Part shown: positions 1-7,882 of the stretch, piece by piece | Numbering within the stretch: position 1 is the stretch's first letter | Layout of the letters: each line of letters starts with the position of its first letter | Source: Candidatus Chloroploca mongolica | GTDB taxonomy: Bacteria > Chloroflexota > Chloroflexia > Chloroflexales > Chloroflexaceae | DNA: 36,784 bases | NCBI RefSeq assembly: GCF_004762035.2 | Contig: NZ_SIJK02000051.1 | Coordinates: 1-36,784, forward strand | Direction of reading: 5' to 3' | Position numbers and translations under genes: made by a program | Notes under the pieces: model-generated | Told to the model about the DNA's origin: nothing | Database searches by the model: none | The model's input: only the letters and a program-made list of their open reading frames with translations

Positions 1-557
1 GCCCCCAGCGCGTCGCGCACCCGTTGAACCTCTGCCGCGACCTCGAGCGCGGCCAGGTGGTACCGCGCCAGATCATGCGGGTTGGCGACCACGAGCAACG
101 CCCGCAGATCAGGGCGTGGCCCGAGCGTCACTGGGCGCAGCTCGCTACTCACCAGGGTGCGTACCAGGAAGATGCGTTCATCACACGCCAGGGGCAGGTC
201 GCTGCTCGGATCGCGCAGCGTTTCCCAGCGCAGGGCGTGGAGGTCAGCGGCGTCGGCGGGAAGGCTGAGGCGCACGCGGAGGGGCCGGTTGGTGCCGTGG
301 GCCAGCGCCCGCGCCTGCTGCCAGGCGTCACGCAGGGCCGGGGCCGCGAAGAGTTGGGTCGTCAGCGCCTGCCCATAGGCCACCGGGTCGAGAGCGTGGG
401 CCAGGAGAGCGACCGGGGCGAGGGCGAGGGGCACCGTGCTCGCCAGCACCGCGTCGGCCTGGCTGCCCGGCTGGGTCAGCCGCGCCTCGGCCACGTAGCC
501 GGGCGGGGTGACACCGAGGGTCAGGGTCAGATCGACGGCGGCGAGGCGATCAGACAT
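1..557 (-). CDS. CHAT-domain protein (caspase-like), N-terminal part, runs off left edge
   Basis: The minus-strand frame starts with ATG at 557 (MSDRLAAVDLTL) and stays open to base 1, giving about 185 residues of an incomplete protein. Residues ~95-170 contain LRVRLSLPADAADLHALRWE, then LACDERIFLVRTL and LRALLVVANPHDLARY. This is the N-terminal pattern of bacterial CHAT domains (caspase HetF-associated with TPRs), which are cysteine-protease-fold proteins often used as effectors in STAND-NTPase immune systems. The catalytic His/Cys dyad would lie beyond the window edge and cannot be checked. The gene is divergent from the antitoxin and NACHT genes, and a TPR gene on the same strand lies at the other end of the window. 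The family call rests on remembered sequence pattern, not on a search; the C-terminal architecture is unknown. Confidence 0.75.
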   Translation of the reverse strand, partial: MSDRLAAVDLTLTLGVTPPGYVAEARLTQPGSQADAVLASTVPLALAPVALLAHALDPVAYGQALTTQLFAAPALRDAWQQARALAHGTNRPLRVRLSLPADAADLHALRWETLRDPSSDLPLACDERIFLVRTLVSSELRPVTLGPRPDLRALLVVANPHDLARYHLAALEVAAEVQRVRDALG

Positions 558-597
558 GGTATGGCCCCTGAAAGGTCGGCTGCGGACACATGCCCCT

Positions 598-603
598 ATT
601 ATA
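598..603 (-). promoter_or_regulatory. Possible -10 element for the CHAT gene
   Basis: The minus strand reads TATAAT exactly, 41 bases upstream of the CHAT ATG at 557, in otherwise GC-rich DNA. No convincing -35 hexamer is visible at 15-19 bases upstream, so this is a weak promoter call. Confidence 0.3.
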
Positions 604-760
604 GGCGATCTGAGGGCGAGGGGAAGGGCTGACGGATGCCGTACGGCTCCGCAGGCAGGCTGGCGCTGGGAACGCGGCCAGGCGGGGCGTTCCTTGATGC
701 CCCACTGAATTAGCTCACAGGCATAGCAGTGGGTTTGTGGGCACCTTTGCCCCTGTTTGT

Positions 761-790
761 TTGGCAACGGATGCGAGGGTGTGGTAGGAT
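761..790 (+). promoter_or_regulatory. Possible sigma70-type promoter for the Phd-like antitoxin
   Basis: TTGGCA (761-766, one mismatch to TTGACA) and TAGGAT (785-790, two mismatches to TATAAT) are separated by 18 bases. They lie 73 bases upstream of the antitoxin ATG at 864. Only sequence similarity supports this. Confidence 0.35.
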
Positions 791-863
791 GACGCCACAT
801 GACCGTATGCCGTTGTCCTCTCAGGCCCCCTTGCCACCTAACCGCACGAAAGGAACCAACCCG

Positions 864-1103
864 ATGCCCGCTTCCACCCGACACATGTTTGATATTGACT
901 TGCAGCATGGTGTGCTGCCGGTCTCCCAAGCGGCCAGTTCGTTGGCGGCGATGATTCGGCGCTCGGCGCAGCAGCAGCGCCCCGTGGTGATCACGCAGAA
1001 GGGCAAACCGACGGCGGTCTTGCTCTCGGTTGAGTTGTTTGCTGTGCTGCGGGCGCTGGTCGACGATGCCCGCCCGCCCGCCGCTGCGCCGCCGGAGGGG
1101 TAG
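864..1103 (+). CDS. Phd/YefM-family type II antitoxin-like protein, orphan
   Basis: This 79-aa protein starts MPASTRHMFDIDLQHGVLPV. The ATG at 864 is preceded by a GAAAGGAA Shine-Dalgarno-like sequence about 7 bases upstream; a longer reading from 729 has no such support. The core VSQAASSLAAMIRRSAQQQR followed by PVVITQKGKPTAVLLSVE is the Phd/YefM DNA-binding fold. In that fold an N-terminal dimer binds the operator and a C-terminal tail would wrap a cognate RelE or Doc toxin. No toxin gene follows: the next 220 bases hold an inverted repeat and then a NACHT ATPase gene. It may therefore be a solitary repressor, an antitoxin acting in trans, or a regulator of the downstream NACHT genes. The tail after residue ~65 (Pro/Ala-rich) does not resemble a toxin-binding helix. 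Confidence 0.7.
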   Translation: MPASTRHMFDIDLQHGVLPVSQAASSLAAMIRRSAQQQRPVVITQKGKPTAVLLSVELFAVLRALVDDARPPAAAPPEG

Positions 1104-1131
1104 GTTTCGCATACGACACTGGTTTGTGTGG

Positions 1132-1199
1132 CGCCACGGCGCGAAGGCGCAAAGGGTTGCGGGATCTGCGTTGCATCTTTGCGTCTTTGCGCCGTGGCG
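1132..1199. repeat. Imperfect 23-bp inverted repeat of the CGCAAAG type
   Basis: Arms 1132-1154 and 1177-1199 are reverse complements at 21 of 23 positions, with a 22-base loop. The right arm contains CTTTGCGTCTTTGCGCCGTG. Similar CGCAAAG/CTTTGCG words flank the GxxExxY gene at 15019-15482, so this appears to be a dispersed palindromic repeat. It lies between the antitoxin gene and the first NACHT gene and could fold in RNA. Confidence 0.7.
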
Positions 1200-1323
1200 T
1201 CGTTGCGTCTCTCGCGCTGCGGCACCTCGGCCCCGGCGCGGGCAGCGCAGGTCGTATGCCGAAGGCGTTGTTGCATGTATCATGACGGCAGGTGGTGGAA
1301 CCCTTCCCTCCAGGAGTACATCG

Positions 1324-4300
1324 ATGACCCAGCGCCGTGACGAACTCCACGCTGAATTGGCTGAGCTTGACGACGTGATTGCGGCGCTGGCCCCCGGTTC
1401 CCCCGTGCGGCTGCGCCAGGAAGCCAAACGTGACCGGGTACGAACTGCGTTGGCAGCCCTTGCAGACGCGGCAGCGCCAGCCGTGCCCGCTGGCGGCGGT
1501 GATACGCTGACCACCGGCGATCTGACCCAGAGCACGGCTGCTATCGGGCAAGGGGCCACGGCGCAGACGGAAGGCTCCCTCACGGTGAGTGGCACGGTCT
1601 ATGGCCCGACGGTGGGCCTGAACCTGGGCACGATCATCTACGGGCGTGATCCGCGTGATGACGAGCGCCGACGGCTGATCTGGTATCTCGATGCGCTGGC
1701 GAATGATCTGCGCACCCTGCCGCTGCGGGGCCTGGATACCACCGACCTGTCCAGGCCGCAGGTACAGGGCCTCGATCTGGCGCGGGTCTATGTGTTGCTG
1801 GCGACAACGACGCTCCTGCCGCTGGCGACCGGCTCGCGGGAAGCGCTGCGACCCTACTTTGCTGATGATGAACTGACGGAACCTGCCGAAGCGTACGATC
1901 CGGAGCATGTGTTGCCCGTTGCAGCGGTGCTGGCGACCAGGGTGGACGAGGCCGACGGCAGTGCCCGTGGGCGTGGCCGCGAGGGTGACGCCGCGCCTCT
2001 GACGTTGCTCCGGGCGCAGGCGGCGACGGAAGCGCTGTCTGCCCATCCGCAGGTAGTCGTGCTGGGCGATCCGGGCAGCGGCAAGAGTACCTTCGTGCGC
2101 CATCTGGCCTGGGCGCTGGCGCGGCGTGCATTAGATCAGGCTGACCCGGCGACGGCCTTGCCAGGGTGGGACGCGGCCCCGCCGCTGCTCCCAGTACTGC
2201 TGCCGCTGCGTCGGCTGGCCGGAGCGCTGGCGAAGCGGGCGGCACCAGCGCAGGCGGTGATGACGGTGCTGCGTACCACGCTTGCTGAGCACGGGGTGGC
2301 TCAGTCCAACGATCTGCTGACCGATGCCCTGGTGCGCGGGGCGGTCATCCTGTTGCTCGATGGGCTGGATGAAGTGCTGCTGGAGCCGACCGCGCAGGCC
2401 GCAGATCGGGCGACCACGCTGCAGGCGGTGCAGGCGTTTGCGGCGCGCTATCCGCAGGTACGCATGGTGGTCACCTGTCGCACGCGGGCGTTCACCGACG
2501 ACTTGCAGGCCGTCCTCGGCTGGCCAGTGACGACGTTGGCTCCCTTGACGCTGGGCCAAGTACGGGCGTTTGTCCCGGCCTGGTATGGGGAGTTGGTGGC
2601 GCACGGGCATCTGGCCCAGGCGCAGGCGGCGGGGTTGAGTGACGATCTGATCACGACGATTGCGGCAAGTCCCCGCCTGCGGGCGATGGCGGCCTCGCCG
2701 TTGCTGGTGACCTTGATGGCCTTGCTACTGTTTCGGCGGGGGACGCTGCCGCGTGATCGCCCGACGCTCTACGAGCAGATCCTGGAATTGCTGTTGGGCG
2801 AGTGGGACAAAGTGCATGAGGGGCGGAACCTGGCCGATGCGCTGGGCCGGCCGGACTGGACAACGGCCCGCTTGCGCCCGTTGCTTGACCGGCTCTCCTA
2901 CGAGGCGCACGCGGCGGGGTCGTCGAAAGATGGGCGCGGGCAGTTGGGTAAAAGCCAGATCCGCGATGCGCTGATCGAGTTCTTTGAAGCGGCAAAGCTC
3001 CCCGAACCCTGGGGGGCGGCCGGGCGCTGTCTGGAGTATATCGAACACCGGAGCGGGTTATTAACCCCGGATGGGCCGACGAGCTATGTCTTTGCGCACC
3101 TGACCTTGCAGGAACACTGCGCCGGGCGGCACATGCTGCTCAGTCGTGATCCGGTGGCGCAGGTCTTAGCGCGGCGGGGCGACGACCGCTGGCGTGAGCC
3201 GCTCTTCTTGGGGGTGGGGGTGGTGCAGGCGACAAACCCGTTTCTCGTCGAGAAGGTGCTGCGGGTGCTGGTTGATCGCCGCGAGCAGGGGGCGGCAAAA
3301 CCCCTTGCGCGTTGGTACCGCGATCTGATCCTGGCGGCGGAACTGGGCGTTGATCGCGACTGGACGTATCTGGCCGAGCAGCAGGTGGATGTCGTTGGGT
3401 TAGAGGCTGACCTGCGTGACGGGTTGGTGACCTTGCTGGCCGACCGCGACCAACCCCTGCCGGTGGCCGAGCGGGTGCGGGCCGGGTTCTTGCTGGGTGA
3501 CTTGGGTGATCCGCGTATGCCCGTGACGGTCGAGGACTGGCAAGCGGAACTGGCCCAGCGGAGCACGGCCTTTGGGCAGCCACAGGGGTACTGGTGCTAT
3601 GTGCCAGCGGGGAGCTACGAGATTGGTGGGTGGGGTTGGGGTGGGGAGCAACCTGCCGCTACGCTGCCCTTGCCCGCCTTTTGGATCGCGCACGCTCCGA
3701 TCACGGTGGCGCAGTACGCTCTGTTTGTCGCTGAAGGTTACGACGACGCAGCGCAACGCTGGTGGACGCCCGAGGGCTGGCAGTGGAAGCAGCGAAACAA
3801 CCATCGACAGCCAGGGTATTGGAATGATTCTCGCTTTACCGGGGCCAATCAGCCGGTGATCGGGGTGCGTTGGTACGAGGCCACGGCCTTTTGCGCCTGG
3901 CTGAGTGAGCGCCTGGCTGAGGTGCTGCCACCAGGCTATGGGTTGCGCCTGCCGACCGAGGCGGAGTGGGAAGTGGCGGCGGCGTATGCTGGGCAGGGCC
4001 AGCGCCGTCCGTATCCGTGGGGTGACGTGGCACCAACGCCCGATCTGGCGATCTATAAAGAGAGCGATGTGGGCCGTCCCGCCCCCGTGGGCTGTTGTCC
4101 GGCAGGGGCGGCGGCGTGCGGGGCGCTGGACATGGTGGGCAATGTCGATGAATGGGCCAGCAGTAGCTCCCAGGGCTATCCAGGCCAGGCTGCGCAGGAA
4201 GTGAAAGACTTTACACCTGATAATGGGGATGTGCCGTTGCGAGGTGGGTCGTGGTGGAATGGTAGTACAAGTGTTCGCTGCGGGGCGCGGTACTGGTTCC

Positions 4301-4386
4301 GTCCCGACGTCAGGGGCGGCAGCCGGGGTTTTCGGGTGGTGGTGGCCCCCCTCGCTCGCACGGATGTCCTGGATGGCGCATCCTGA
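1324..4386 (+). CDS. NACHT-type STAND ATPase with C-terminal FGE-sulfatase (C-type-lectin fold) domain, copy 1
   Basis: The protein is 1020 aa. The ATG at 1324 is chosen because CAGGAG lies 7-12 bases upstream; the frame is open much further upstream but without coding character. Residues 1-60 form a short helical N-terminus that differs from copy 2. Residues ~62-110 are the Gly/Ser/Thr-rich linker (LTQSTAAIGQGATAQTEG). The NACHT ATPase follows, with Walker A GDPGSGKS (248-255), Walker B LLLDGLDE (343-350) and sensor VVTCRTRAF, then the helical ASPLLVTLMALLLFRRGTLP region. Residues ~755-1010 are an FGE-sulfatase/lectin fold (VPAGSYEIGG, LPTEAEWEVAAAY, YPWGD, GNVDEW, RGGSW, VRCGAR, GFRVV). One of the two FGE catalytic cysteines is absent (Ser five residues before the Cys of VRC), so it is probably a ligand-binding rather than enzymatic domain. 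STAND proteins of this type sense a trigger and oligomerise; the effector may act in trans. The last ~30 codons are hypervariable relative to copy 2. Confidence 0.85.
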   Translation: MTQRRDELHAELAELDDVIAALAPGSPVRLRQEAKRDRVRTALAALADAAAPAVPAGGGDTLTTGDLTQSTAAIGQGATAQTEGSLTVSGTVYGPTVGLNLGTIIYGRDPRDDERRRLIWYLDALANDLRTLPLRGLDTTDLSRPQVQGLDLARVYVLLATTTLLPLATGSREALRPYFADDELTEPAEAYDPEHVLPVAAVLATRVDEADGSARGRGREGDAAPLTLLRAQAATEALSAHPQVVVLGDPGSGKSTFVRHLAWALARRALDQADPATALPGWDAAPPLLPVLLPLRRLAGALAKRAAPAQAVMTVLRTTLAEHGVAQSNDLLTDALVRGAVILLLDGLDEVLLEPTAQAADRATTLQAVQAFAARYPQVRMVVTCRTRAFTDDLQAVLGWPVTTLAPLTLGQVRAFVPAWYGELVAHGHLAQAQAAGLSDDLITTIAASPRLRAMAASPLLVTLMALLLFRRGTLPRDRPTLYEQILELLLGEWDKVHEGRNLADALGRPDWTTARLRPLLDRLSYEAHAAGSSKDGRGQLGKSQIRDALIEFFEAAKLPEPWGAAGRCLEYIEHRSGLLTPDGPTSYVFAHLTLQEHCAGRHMLLSRDPVAQVLARRGDDRWREPLFLGVGVVQATNPFLVEKVLRVLVDRREQGAAKPLARWYRDLILAAELGVDRDWTYLAEQQVDVVGLEADLRDGLVTLLADRDQPLPVAERVRAGFLLGDLGDPRMPVTVEDWQAELAQRSTAFGQPQGYWCYVPAGSYEIGGWGWGGEQPAATLPLPAFWIAHAPITVAQYALFVAEGYDDAAQRWWTPEGWQWKQRNNHRQPGYWNDSRFTGANQPVIGVRWYEATAFCAWLSERLAEVLPPGYGLRLPTEAEWEVAAAYAGQGQRRPYPWGDVAPTPDLAIYKESDVGRPAPVGCCPAGAAACGALDMVGNVDEWASSSSQGYPGQAAQEVKDFTPDNGDVPLRGGSWWNGSTSVRCGARYWFRPDVRGGSRGFRVVVAPLARTDVLDGAS
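4237..4326 (+). other. Putative DGR variable region (VR1) in NACHT-FGE copy 1
   Basis: Aligned with 7367-7456 of copy 2, eleven codons between 4270 and 4326 differ (AGT/TAT, TAC/AAC, TTC/CTC, CGT/CAT, GAC/GGC, GTC/GGC, AGG/ACG, GGC/CTC, GGC/AAC, AGC/GTC, CGG/CTG). Every difference is in codon position 1 or 2, and the third base is always kept as C, T or G. This fits replacement of AAC/AAT/AAG template codons by adenine-directed mutagenesis, the DGR signature, in the family's usual place (between RGGSW and GFRVV of a lectin fold). No reverse transcriptase or template repeat is in the window. Confidence 0.65.
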
Positions 4387-4480
4387 TCTGCTGAGTGAGC
4401 ACGGCGTGGAGGAAAGAGGAGCTTTCGCTCGGCCAAAATGAGGACTGATCGCACGAGGGAATGAGAAGGAGCACGCCGCG

Positions 4481-7400
4481 ATGACGCACGACGAACTGAT
4501 CGCGTTGGCCGACGAGCTACGCGCCCTCCGCGCGCGGTGGGGCGCGGCGGCGGCCCGCGCTGCGCTGGCAACGAACACCACGCTGACAGCGGCGCACCGC
4601 ACCTTCGTTGAAGCCGAGGTGTTCGGTGAAGCGACGCCAGCGGGCGGTGGTGATACGATCACCGCAGGCAATCTCACCCAGAGCACGGCTGCCATCGGCC
4701 AAGGGGCCACGGCGACGACCGAGGGCCAGGCGACGGTGAGCGGCGGGCAGGTTGATGCCCCAGTCGTAGGGCTCAACCTGGGCACGATCATCTACCAACG
4801 CGCCCCCAGCGAGGACGAGCAGCAGCGGCTGATCTGGTATCTCGATGCGCTGGCGAATGATCTGCGCACGCTGCCGCTGCGGGGCCTGGATACCCAATTG
4901 GTGGAAGCGCAGGGCCTCGATCTGGCCCGGGTCTATGTGCTGCTCGCGACGACGACGCTCTTGCCGCTGGCGACCGGCTCGCGGGAAGCGCTGCGGCCCT
5001 ACTTTGCCAATGACAACCTGACCCAGCCTGCCGACGCGTACGATCCCGAACGTGTGCTGCCGGTCGCGGCGGTGCTGGCAACCAGGGTGGCCGAGGCCGA
5101 CGACGGCAGTGCCCGTGCGGATGACGCGGCACCGCTGACGCTGCTTAGAGCACAGGCGGCGACCGAGGCGTTGGCTGATCAGCCACGCCTGGTGGTGCTG
5201 GGCGATCCGGGCAGCGGCAAGAGTACCTTCGTACGCCATCTGGCCTGGGCGCTGGCGCGGCGCGGGTTGGATCAGGCTGACCCGGCGACGGCCTTGCCGG
5301 GGTGGGACGCGATCCCGCCGGTGCTACCGCTGCTGCTGCCGCTGCGTCGGCTGGCCGGAGCGCTGGCGAAGCGGGCGACTACAGCGCAGACCGTGATGAC
5401 GTTGCTGCGTGCCACGCTTGCCGGATACGGGGTCGCTCAACCCAACGATCTGCTGACGGATGCGCTGGTGCGCGGGGCGGTGATCCTCCTGCTTGATGGG
5501 CTGGATGAAGTGCTGCTGGAACGGACGGACAAAGCCGCAGATCGGACCACGACGTTGCAGGCGGTGCAGGCGTTCGCGGAGCGCTATCCGAAGGTGCGCC
5601 TGGTGGTGACCTGTCGTACGCGGGCGTTCACCAAGGAGTTGCAGGCGTTGCTCGGCTGGCCGGTGGCGACGCTGGCCCCGTTGACGCTGGGCCAGGTACG
5701 GGCGTTTGTCCCGGCCTGGTATGGCGAACTGGTGGCGCACGGGCATCTGGCGCAGGCCCAAGCGGAGGGGTTGAGTGCGGAGTTGATCGCGACGATTGCG
5801 GCAAGTCCCCGCTTACGGGCGATGGCGGCCTCGCCGTTGCTGGTGACCTTGATGGCCTTGCTGCTGTTTCGGCGGGGTACCTTGCCGCGTGATCGTCCGA
5901 CGCTCTACGAGCAGATCCTGGAATTGCTGCTGGGCGAGTGGGACAAAGTGCATGACGGGCAGAACCTGGCCGATGCGCTGGGGCGCCCGGACTGGACAAC
6001 CGCCCGCTTGCGCCCGCTGCTCGACCGGCTCTCCTACGACGCGCATGCGGCGGGGTCGTCGGAAGATGGACGCGGGCGGCTGGGTAAAAGCCAGATCCGC
6101 GATGCGTTGATCGAGTTCTTTGAAGCCGCGAAGCTCCCGGAACCTTGGGGGGCGGCGGAGCGCTGTCTGGACTATATCGAACACCGGAGCGGGTTGGTGA
6201 CCCCGGACGGGCCGACAAGCTATGTCTTTGCGCACCTGACCTTGCAGGAACACTGCGCCGGGCGGCACATGCTGCTCAGTCGTGATCCGGTGGCGCAGGT
6301 CTTAGCGCGGCGCGATGATGACCGCTGGCGCGAGCCGCTCTTCCTGGGGGTGGGGGTGGTGCAGGCGACGAATCCGTTTCTGGTCGAGAAGGTGCTGCGG
6401 GTGCTGGTTGACCGGCGCGAGCAGGGGGCAGCGAAGCCCGTGGCGCGTTGGTACCGCGATCTGATCCTGGCGGCGGAGTTGGGCGTTGATCGCGACTGGA
6501 CGTATCTGGCTGAGCAGCAGGTGGATGTCGCTGGCTTGCAGGCTGATCTGCGTGACGGCTTCGTGACGCTGCTGACTGACCGCGACCAACCCCTGCCGGT
6601 GGCCGAGCGGGTGCGGGCCGGGTTCCTGCTGGGTGATTTGGGTGATCCGCGCTTGCCCGTGACGGTTGCGGCGTGGCAAGCGGAACTGGCCCAGCGGAGC
6701 ACGACGTTTGGGCAGCCACAGGGGTACTGGTGTTGTGTGCCAGCGGGCAGTTATCAGATTGGCGGGTGGGACAAGGGGCAAGCCGCTGCTACCCTGCCCT
6801 TGCCCGCCTTCTGGATCGCCCGCTATCCGATCACGGTGGCGCAGTACGCTGCGTTTGTCGCCGAGGGCTATGGCGACCGAGCGCAACGCTGGTGGACGCC
6901 GCAGGGCTGGCGGTGGAAGCAGGAGCGGCACCGCCAGCAGCCGGGGGTGTGGGATTATGCTCGCTTCAGCGGGGCCAATCAGCCAGTGATCGAGGTCACC
7001 TGGTATGAGGCGACGGCCTTTTGTGCCTGGTTGAGCGACCGCCTGGCTGAGGCGCTGCCGGCAGGCTGGACGCTGCGTTTGCCGACCGAGGCGGAGTGGG
7101 AGGTTGCCGCAGCATATGACGCGCAGGGCCAGCGGCATCCCTACCCGTGGGGCGAAGCGGAGCCCACGCCAGGCGTGGCGATCTATGACGCCAGCCAGGT
7201 CGGGCGATCCGCTCCTGTCGGCTGTTGTCCCGCAGGGGTGGCGGCGTGTGGTGCCCTTGATATGGCGGGCAATGTGTGGGAGTGGGCCAGCAGCAGCTAC
7301 CGCGCCTACCCAGCCGAGGCCGCGCAGGAGCGGAAAGACTTTACAACTGATAATTGGGATGTGCCGTGGCGAGGTGGGTCATGGCGTCAGGATAGCACGT

Positions 7401-7516
7401 ATGTTCGCTGCGGGGCGCGGAACTGGCTCCATCCCGGCGGCACGCTCAACGTCCTGGGTTTTCGGGTGGTGGCGGCCCCCCTTGTTCGAACGGATGTCCT
7501 GAATTCTGATTTCTGA
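4481..7516 (+). CDS. NACHT-type STAND ATPase with C-terminal FGE-sulfatase (C-type-lectin fold) domain, copy 2
   Basis: This 1011-aa protein starts at ATG 4481, with AAGGAG nine bases upstream. It lies 94 bases after copy 1 and is very similar to it from the linker onward, so the pair is a tandem duplication. Walker A GDPGSGK has its Lys at residue 247. Walker B LLLDGLDE and the VVTCRTRAF sensor are intact, and the FGE-fold domain spans ~753-1000 (LPTEAEWEVAAAY, GNVWEW, RGGSW, VRCGAR, GFRVVAAP). Residues 1-55 (MTHDELIALADELRALRARW) share almost nothing with copy 1. They may be a small adaptor or effector-associated domain giving each copy a different partner; that is inference. The C-terminal ~30 codons are hypervariable, as in copy 1. 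Both copies are probably co-transcribed, since no clear terminator lies between them. Confidence 0.85.
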   Translation: MTHDELIALADELRALRARWGAAAARAALATNTTLTAAHRTFVEAEVFGEATPAGGGDTITAGNLTQSTAAIGQGATATTEGQATVSGGQVDAPVVGLNLGTIIYQRAPSEDEQQRLIWYLDALANDLRTLPLRGLDTQLVEAQGLDLARVYVLLATTTLLPLATGSREALRPYFANDNLTQPADAYDPERVLPVAAVLATRVAEADDGSARADDAAPLTLLRAQAATEALADQPRLVVLGDPGSGKSTFVRHLAWALARRGLDQADPATALPGWDAIPPVLPLLLPLRRLAGALAKRATTAQTVMTLLRATLAGYGVAQPNDLLTDALVRGAVILLLDGLDEVLLERTDKAADRTTTLQAVQAFAERYPKVRLVVTCRTRAFTKELQALLGWPVATLAPLTLGQVRAFVPAWYGELVAHGHLAQAQAEGLSAELIATIAASPRLRAMAASPLLVTLMALLLFRRGTLPRDRPTLYEQILELLLGEWDKVHDGQNLADALGRPDWTTARLRPLLDRLSYDAHAAGSSEDGRGRLGKSQIRDALIEFFEAAKLPEPWGAAERCLDYIEHRSGLVTPDGPTSYVFAHLTLQEHCAGRHMLLSRDPVAQVLARRDDDRWREPLFLGVGVVQATNPFLVEKVLRVLVDRREQGAAKPVARWYRDLILAAELGVDRDWTYLAEQQVDVAGLQADLRDGFVTLLTDRDQPLPVAERVRAGFLLGDLGDPRLPVTVAAWQAELAQRSTTFGQPQGYWCCVPAGSYQIGGWDKGQAAATLPLPAFWIARYPITVAQYAAFVAEGYGDRAQRWWTPQGWRWKQERHRQQPGVWDYARFSGANQPVIEVTWYEATAFCAWLSDRLAEALPAGWTLRLPTEAEWEVAAAYDAQGQRHPYPWGEAEPTPGVAIYDASQVGRSAPVGCCPAGVAACGALDMAGNVWEWASSSYRAYPAEAAQERKDFTTDNWDVPWRGGSWRQDSTYVRCGARNWLHPGGTLNVLGFRVVAAPLVRTDVLNSDF
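7367..7456 (+). other. Putative DGR variable region (VR2) in NACHT-FGE copy 2
   Basis: This is the counterpart of 4237-4326. Invariant islands (GTTCGCTGCGGGGCGCGG at 7403-7420, CCC at 7433, GGTTTTCGGGTGGTG from 7457) alternate with codons that differ from copy 1 only at positions 1 and 2. Just outside, differences are again mostly single and often synonymous (for example CTC/CTT, CGC/CGA), so the hypervariation is local. Confidence 0.65.
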
Positions 7517-7882
7517 AACCTGTTTGCTGCGTTGCTGTTTCCTTCTGGGGCGACCAAGGTGTCAAGGGTTTGCCCCCGCCACATCCGCGATTTTTTTGTG
7601 GGGGGGCGGGGCATCGCAGCGGCGGGGCGGCGCAGGGCACGGGCAGCATCGTAGGGCCGAAGCACGCGCCCCGCACCCGTGCCGCCACCCCACCTCTGCG
7701 CAGGCGCGTGCTTCGGCCTTACGGCCATGGGGTGCGCACGGCGGCGGGGGCATGATCATCGGCGTCATGATGCAGCGAGGGCACGGCAGCGCCGTGCCCC
7801 GACGCTGTGCCATGCCTTCACCCCTCGCCCGCATTGTGAGCGAGGGGCAGCATGGCGCGACCGTTCTTTGGCGGCCACAAAC
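7517..7882. other. Convergent intergenic region between NACHT copy 2 and the membrane operon
   Basis: No supported gene is seen in these 366 bases; open frames here are low-complexity GC-rich shadows. It holds a hairpin at 7574-7606 (CCCCGCCACA against TGTGGGGGGG, one mismatch, with a T7 run in the loop region) and the long inverted repeat at 7651-7722. Either could end transcription from both sides. Confidence 0.5.
7651..7722. repeat. 20-bp inverted repeat with 32-base loop
   Basis: Left arm 7651-7670 (GTAGGGCCGAAGCACGCGCC) and right arm 7703-7722 are complementary at 19 of 20 positions; the odd pair is a possible G-U wobble. It sits where two gene groups converge, so a bidirectional attenuator or terminator, or a small palindromic mobile repeat, are the main options. 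There is no clear T-tract after either arm. Confidence 0.7.

Noticed and set aside
991-2103. Minus-strand 370-codon frame opposite the first NACHT gene
   Set aside because: It is a GC-rich shadow of a strongly supported gene; its composition (Arg/Gln/Pro) is typical of antisense frames.
1324-7516. Active formylglycine-generating enzymes for sulfatase maturation
   Set aside because: The first of the two catalytic cysteines is missing in both copies (Ser at that place) and no sulfatase gene is nearby. The fold is more likely a ligand-binding, DGR-type receptor domain.
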